From Croceitalea dokdonensis DOKDO 023 (lineage in GTDB: Bacteria > Bacteroidota > Bacteroidia > Flavobacteriales > Flavobacteriaceae), in the NCBI RefSeq assembly GCF_001306415.1, contig NZ_LDJX01000001.1, positions 124,001 through 188,000 of the forward strand: 64,000 bases of DNA. Direction: 5' to 3'. The position numbers and the translations under genes were made by a program. Shown piece after piece: positions 59,643 to 64,000 of this stretch. The first letter of the stretch is position 1. Each line of letters opens with the position of its first letter. The notes beneath the pieces are model-generated. The model did not search any database and was not told the origin of the DNA. It saw nothing but the letters and a program-made list of their open reading frames with translations.

Positions 59643-61087
59643 TAAAACAAAGCCTTAGAAATACGGTAGTCACTTACCTTGGTTTTGGTGTTGGTGCCAT
59701 TAACATTTTGTTCTTGTACACCAAAATTTTGGAAGACACCTATTTTGCCCTTGTTACTTTAATTTTAGCATCAGGCGCCATCATTATGCCGTTAATGGCT
59801 TTTGGCGTGCATAATACCCTTGTGAAATTTTACAGTGCCCAAAAAGAGGAACAGAAAGATGCATTTCTAACCCTAATGCTACTTTGCCCCATACTCATCA
59901 TATTGCCACTCGGCCTGCTTACATATGCGTTTTATGATGTCATTGCGGGTTTTTTGTCCCATGAGAATGCTTTGGTTAAAGATTACGTCTGGCACATCTT
60001 TTTAGTAGGAATGTCCATGGCATATTTTGAGGTCTTTTTCGCATGGAGCAGGGTACAGTTAAAATCGGTTTTTGGCAATTTTATGAAGGAGGTTTTTGCC
60101 CGTGTTGGTATTACACTGTTATTGACCTTGTATTACTTTGATTTCATCACCTTGGATATGTTTTTAAAAATGGTGGTTGGGATGTACCTGTTGCGTACGG
60201 TCATCATGAAGTTGTATGCCTACCGTTTGCGATGGCCTAGGTTAAATTTTAATTTTCCCGAGCAGACCAAAGAAATACTCACGTATAGCCTATTGATTAT
60301 TCTTGGTGGTTCTGCGGCTTTAATTTTGTTGGAAATTGACAAGGTGATGATCAATCAATTTAAAGCCATTGAGAATGTGGCTTATTATGGAGTTGCGGTC
60401 TATATTGCCACAGTAATTATTGTGCCGTACCGGGCAATGCACCAGATTACCTACCCATTAACCGCAAGCCTTATCAACAAGGGTGATATTTTTGGGCTTG
60501 GGGAATTGTACCAAAAGTCTTCGTTGACCCTGTTCATAGCTTCGGGACTTTTGTTTCTACTGATTGTTTTGAATATTGAAGAACTTTACCTATTGCTTCC
60601 AACAGCTTACTCCAAAGGGTTTTATGTAGTCCTTTTGATTGGGATGGCCAAGGTTTTCGAATCCATGTTAGGGAATATTAATTCCATTTTGTTCAATTCC
60701 AAATATTATAAGACAGTGCTAATGTTTGGGGTGCTTTTGGCAATGACCACTATAGTGCTTAACCTTTGGCTCATTCCCCTTTTTGGTATTGAAGGTGCCG
60801 CATTGGCAAGCTTTAGTGCGCTTTTTATCTTTAATTTATTGAAAATGGTTTTTGTAAAGCTGAAGTTTGATATGCTTCCGTTCACCAAGGATACGGTTAA
60901 AGTGGCGTTGTTGATCTTTTTTTTAGCGTTTCTTTTTGCCTATCTACGGTTTTATTTCCATCCTATTATCAATATTGGAATAAAGTCCATGCTTATCATT
61001 GCCATGTATCTGGGTATTTTATACCGATTCAACATCTCGGACGACGTTTCGGCCATAATGAACAAATTCTTAAAACGAAAGCCTTAG
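59630..61087 (+). CDS. polysaccharide flippase (Wzx/oligosaccharide transporter-like)
   Basis: A 485-residue membrane protein with about 12-14 helices of the MOP superfamily type. It begins MGIVIKQSLRNTVVTYLGFG, the usual start in this group, and contains LEIDKVMINQFKAIENVAYYGVA and the loop YRAMHQITYPLTASLINKGD. It would flip lipid-linked polymer units across the inner membrane. I chose ATG 59630, overlapping the glycosyltransferase end; an in-frame ATG at 59561 would extend it further into that gene. It closes the unit, with no plus-strand terminator visible directly behind it. Confidence 0.87.
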   Translation: MGIVIKQSLRNTVVTYLGFGVGAINILFLYTKILEDTYFALVTLILASGAIIMPLMAFGVHNTLVKFYSAQKEEQKDAFLTLMLLCPILIILPLGLLTYAFYDVIAGFLSHENALVKDYVWHIFLVGMSMAYFEVFFAWSRVQLKSVFGNFMKEVFARVGITLLLTLYYFDFITLDMFLKMVVGMYLLRTVIMKLYAYRLRWPRLNFNFPEQTKEILTYSLLIILGGSAALILLEIDKVMINQFKAIENVAYYGVAVYIATVIIVPYRAMHQITYPLTASLINKGDIFGLGELYQKSSLTLFIASGLLFLLIVLNIEELYLLLPTAYSKGFYVVLLIGMAKVFESMLGNINSILFNSKYYKTVLMFGVLLAMTTIVLNLWLIPLFGIEGAALASFSALFIFNLLKMVFVKLKFDMLPFTKDTVKVALLIFFLAFLFAYLRFYFHPIINIGIKSMLIIAMYLGILYRFNISDDVSAIMNKFLKRKP

Positions 61088-61129
61088 GTTTCCATTCAGT
61101 TTGGAAACGTTCAGAAGCGGTATACCAAG

Positions 61130-61164
61130 AAAAACCCCGTAGCGGATAAATCCATCTACGGGGT
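61130..61164 (-). terminator. Rho-independent terminator, minus strand
   Basis: ACCCCGTAG (61134-61142) pairs with CTACGGGGT (61156-61164), nine pairs with a 13-base loop. The T-run follows on the minus strand, so it serves the RNS-rich protein gene, ending about 130 bases beyond its stop codon. Confidence 0.8.
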
Positions 61165-61294
61165 AAACAACTAACCAACCTAAAAACTTTGTGTAACGCC
61201 ATGTTGTCTATGGTAGCAAAGAACAACATTGCGGGTCTAACAAATGCTGAGCCTGGCCGAAGCATTTGCTTCATTAGTGCCCAGCATTTAATTC

Positions 61295-62506
61295 CTATCT
61301 CCTCCTAGAACTACGTGTAGTTCTTGTGTTTCCAGAATTACTTCGGTTGGAAGAAGTACTTCTGCTTACGGTTCTTCTCTGCGGGGCAGTAGACCTTTGT
61401 ACGCTTTTGGCCCTATTGGAGCTTCTGCTGCTCACCGCACTTCTATTGTTCGACCGCTTTACCGTATTACTCGATTTACGTACCGACCTGTTCTGCGGTG
61501 ACCGCGTCACTTCCCTTTTGGTAACAGTTGTACTTCGTGGCGAACGCTGTACCGTTCGCTGCGTACTCCTAGTCGTCGTGTTCCTGTTAGGCCTGCTTGT
61601 AACTGCATTATTGCTACGGGCCGCAGTGCTTCTATTGTTGGCACTACTTCTGGCAGTGGTACTTCTTCCAACACTGTTATTCCTAACCGTGCTACTTCTA
61701 TTATTGGTTCTGGCCGTGGTGGAATTTCTTCTCACATTGTTCACGGATCTCCCGCTATTCCTGGAAGCTACGGTATTGGTGGTCCTAGCCACGGTATTTC
61801 GCCTACCATTATTGTCCCGTACGGCTACACGTCTATCATTTCTGTAAATCCTGTCCCTTCTGTTCCTATTGAAACGGTATTCCGTTCCCCTATTGACCCA
61901 GGCACGTCTCACATTGTTTCGGTATGGCCTGTGCCAAGTGTACCGGATTGGGTTGTAAAACCTTCTATAGGGCGTGTGCCATACGTTAAAGAAACCTACT
62001 GCCGGTCTGGCGAACCATCTATGGAACGGTCTCCATACATAGTGTCTGTTAAATGGGTTAATGAATCCAATATGGTGACTGAATATCCCACCGTTAAAGA
62101 ACAATCGCATACCGCCTATCCGGTGCACAAAACCGTTTCTATAATTAATATTGATGTTGCCAATCTGGTTTACACGTCCATAAAAATCATAAAAAACAGG
62201 AACGTTCTCTACTTGGATTACGGCGCCAAAATCATCAAACTGTACAAATGGGTTGTAATTAAACCCAGAGTTAAAGGTGATACCAAGGTTACCTACATTG
62301 GCACCAACACCTACATTAATACGGTTATCCACATAAAAATCGAATTCACCGTCAGGAAACACAGAAAATGTGACCCCGTTTTCTACGAAAATGAAGGAAT
62401 TACCTGCGTTAAAGTTGACGGAAGTAACCTTATTTTCTGCTGCTACGGCTTGGGTCATTAAAGAACCAAAAAAGACCGCTGTCAAAATACATACAAACTT
62501 TCTCAT
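61295..62506 (-). CDS. secreted Arg/Asn/Ser-rich low-complexity protein
   Basis: A 403-residue exported protein. Signal peptide about 1-23 (ending in MTQAVAA). Residues about 27-140 have beta-rich segments (FSVFPDGEFDFYVDNRINVG, GVGANVGNLGITFNSGF, FYDFYGRVNQIGNININYRN), then an aromatic/His-rich stretch about 140-195 (HHIGFINPF, WHTPYRRFY). The last 200 residues are almost wholly Arg, Ser, Asn, Thr and Val and very basic. I do not recognise a named family with function. The tail should bind anionic polymer such as DNA or polysaccharide. The ATG at 62506 is chosen for the signal peptide; an in-frame start at 62575 lies further up. Confidence 0.72.
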   Translation of the reverse strand: MRKFVCILTAVFFGSLMTQAVAAENKVTSVNFNAGNSFIFVENGVTFSVFPDGEFDFYVDNRINVGVGANVGNLGITFNSGFNYNPFVQFDDFGAVIQVENVPVFYDFYGRVNQIGNININYRNGFVHRIGGMRLFFNGGIFSHHIGFINPFNRHYVWRPFHRWFARPAVGFFNVWHTPYRRFYNPIRYTWHRPYRNNVRRAWVNRGTEYRFNRNRRDRIYRNDRRVAVRDNNGRRNTVARTTNTVASRNSGRSVNNVRRNSTTARTNNRSSTVRNNSVGRSTTARSSANNRSTAARSNNAVTSRPNRNTTTRSTQRTVQRSPRSTTVTKREVTRSPQNRSVRKSSNTVKRSNNRSAVSSRSSNRAKSVQRSTAPQRRTVSRSTSSNRSNSGNTRTTRSSRRR

Positions 62507-62714
62507 CGTATAAGGTTTTAAATTTTGGAAGTAACCATTTACTTTCCGCTTAGTACATACCAAACAGCGTGCCAAATTTTATTTCCAACTAATAACTAAT
62601 TAAAAATCAGTTAATTGTATTTTTTTAAATTGTTTTTGGGTTTAATGTTTAATGGTGAACAGTTATTAAATTTAACCTTCATGATTAACAACGGAACAAT
62701 GGAAAGGGACTCGT

Positions 62715-64000
62715 TTATTTATTTTGAATTTTTGTGGATTGAATCTGGTCGAGTAATAAATCGATTCTTAACCAATCATTTCTTACATCTAGTTTTTTAG
62801 CTTCTAATAAAACTTTTTCCGCTCTTGCTAAGTCTCTTTGATTATAGTATAATTCACCTAAATTTAATCGCGGGAGAGGGTTGTTTTCATTTAAGTAAAT
62901 AGCTTTTATAAATTGGTTTTCTGCTTGATTGAAATCACCTAAGCCTTTATAAACCATTGCAAGTTGCTGATAGGCTAAATAATTATTAGACTCAAGAGTT
63001 ATAGCAATATTGAGGTCATTAATTGCTGATTCAAAATCTTTTATTTTACGAAAAACATTTTGGCGCATTATATAATTATTGTAATCTGTTGAGTTTTGGC
63101 GAATAGCTTTTTCGTGATATTCAAGTGATTTAGAATAATTACCTTTTACACTGTAATAAACCCCAAGATTAGAATAAACTAAATACTTAAGTTCAGGTTT
63201 TAGGGCCATGAATTTATCAAAATATTTTCCTGCGAACATCAATTCGAAGCCGGAAGGGGAATTATGGAGTTCATGTATTCCCATTCCCAGAAACGCTTCT
63301 GCATTAAGGCTATCAACTTCGATGGCTTTGTTGAAAAAAAACCTTGCGTTTTCATTTTTAGTGTTTAGGTTATGATGTAGTTCCGTAAAATTAGTCGGAT
63401 TTTCCCTTAGAATTTCTCGCGGCTCGATGGTTCCAACATATAATTTGGCTAAATCCAAATAAAATTTGGATTTCCAGGCACTATTATCGGTTATATTCAA
63501 ACCTTTTTTTAAAATTTCTTCCGCTTTATCGTATCTCCTATTTAGAAATTGGAGTCTACTCAGAAACAGATATGAGATAGGATTTACAGAATCCAATTTC
63601 ATAGATTTTTCCAAAGCAAAATATGCCAAACTATCTTGCCTGATTTGTATAAAAGTTTGACCGAAATATGCTAGTCTTTCACTTCTAGTTTTTTGAGGTA
63701 AAGAGTGATTTCCTACAACTTTATCAATTTCTATCAAAGTTCGATAGGTTTCACCTTTTTTTATAGAATATAAGCCAATCACCCAACTTTTAAGTGTTGT
63801 ATTATCAAATGATAGCGTATTGTCCAATTGGCTGGGAATAACGGATTGAAAAGACCTATCAAATTTTTTCCCTTTAAGCTCGATTGGTGAAATGACTGAT
63901 TTAACAAGAGATTCACTTATCTGATATCTATAACACACTTGGGCTTCCTCGCAATTATTTTTAATATCATTGACTAAACCAAAAATGACCAAATCGGCAT
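62715..64000 (-). CDS. TPR protein, 5' end outside window
   Basis: At least 428 codons remain of a gene that continues past base 64000. The readable part starts ADLVIFGLVNDIKNNCEEAQ, a strand-helix segment of unknown kind, and from about residue 110 holds tandem tetratricopeptide repeats (SYLFLSRLQFLNRRYDKAEE, SAINDLNIAITLESNNYLAY, QLAMVYKGLGDFNQAENQF, RLNLGELYYNQRDLARAEKV). Such repeats mediate protein-protein contacts. The missing N-terminus may carry a membrane or effector domain, so I do not assign a role. Base composition is AT-rich, and the gap 62507-62714 holds no other gene. Confidence 0.75.
   Translation of the reverse strand, partial: ADLVIFGLVNDIKNNCEEAQVCYRYQISESLVKSVISPIELKGKKFDRSFQSVIPSQLDNTLSFDNTTLKSWVIGLYSIKKGETYRTLIEIDKVVGNHSLPQKTRSERLAYFGQTFIQIRQDSLAYFALEKSMKLDSVNPISYLFLSRLQFLNRRYDKAEEILKKGLNITDNSAWKSKFYLDLAKLYVGTIEPREILRENPTNFTELHHNLNTKNENARFFFNKAIEVDSLNAEAFLGMGIHELHNSPSGFELMFAGKYFDKFMALKPELKYLVYSNLGVYYSVKGNYSKSLEYHEKAIRQNSTDYNNYIMRQNVFRKIKDFESAINDLNIAITLESNNYLAYQQLAMVYKGLGDFNQAENQFIKAIYLNENNPLPRLNLGELYYNQRDLARAEKVLLEAKKLDVRNDWLRIDLLLDQIQSTKIQNK

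Noticed and set aside
61326-61847. Leu-rich open frame of 173 codons on the plus strand
   Set aside because: It is the antisense shadow of the Arg/Ser/Asn-rich coding tail; the Leu/Val content follows from the complementary codons and there is no start context.
1-64000. tRNA, rRNA or CRISPR array
   Set aside because: No cloverleaf-like CCA-ending segments, rRNA motifs or regularly spaced short repeats were noticed, although a tool-based scan was not possible.

Overview
The window looks like chromosomal DNA of a member of the Flavobacteriaceae (Bacteroidota). The signs are a GLPGLI-family protein, SusC-type plug and carboxypeptidase-regulatory-like domains, DUF2853 and DUF4834 proteins, -7 boxes of the Bacteroidota type (TAnnTTTG), few Shine-Dalgarno sequences and AT-rich intergenic DNA. 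I cannot fix the genus from sequence alone. I see no rRNA, tRNA, CRISPR array, prophage or insertion sequence.

Layout. 1-4015: a four-gene trans-4-hydroxyproline catabolic operon (deaminase tail, 2-oxoglutarate semialdehyde dehydrogenase, epimerase, D-hydroxyproline dehydrogenase). 4087-5664: an exported protein of unknown function and a small esterase, convergent. 5886-18424: menaquinone synthesis (thioesterase, menF, menD, menA, menC, menE) with a DUF2853 protein, an S1/CvfB protein, a SPOR-like protein, a CPBP protease and a LytTR regulator/sensor kinase pair in between; menB is absent. 18523-19872: an exported M24 peptidase. 20028-28495: four tandem paralogues with a regulatory-like domain, a TonB-receptor-type plug, TPR-like repeats and a C-terminal beta-sandwich but no beta-barrel, followed by a fifth related protein. 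The copies are mosaics of one another, with near-identical and divergent blocks alternating. This is the most unusual locus here.

28508-49535: mostly housekeeping genes: a biotin-dependent carboxylase beta subunit, a Gfo/Idh/MocA oxidoreductase, ettA, an MBL-fold lipoprotein, a coiled-coil envelope protein, fumC, prfB with its programmed +1 frameshift, a metzincin-type protease, threonine aldolase, an OmpA-family protein, thioredoxin, YbaB and oligopeptidase B. The section ends with a cysteine-synthase-like gene next to an alpha-oxoamine synthase, which I read as a sulfonolipid (capnine) gene pair. 49722-53326: a GLPGLI protein with its outer-membrane receptor. 53361-64000: a GNAT-like protein, an outer-membrane barrel, DUF4834, a YfhO / glycosyltransferase / flippase operon for surface polysaccharide, a secreted Arg/Asn/Ser-rich protein, and a TPR protein cut by the window end.

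Regulation. Several promoter-like -7 boxes are followed closely by hairpin-plus-T-run structures inside what would be the 5' leader (before the sensor kinase, menC and the cysteine-synthase-like gene), so attenuation or short RNAs are possible. Product names rest on motifs and gene context read by eye; no database search was made.
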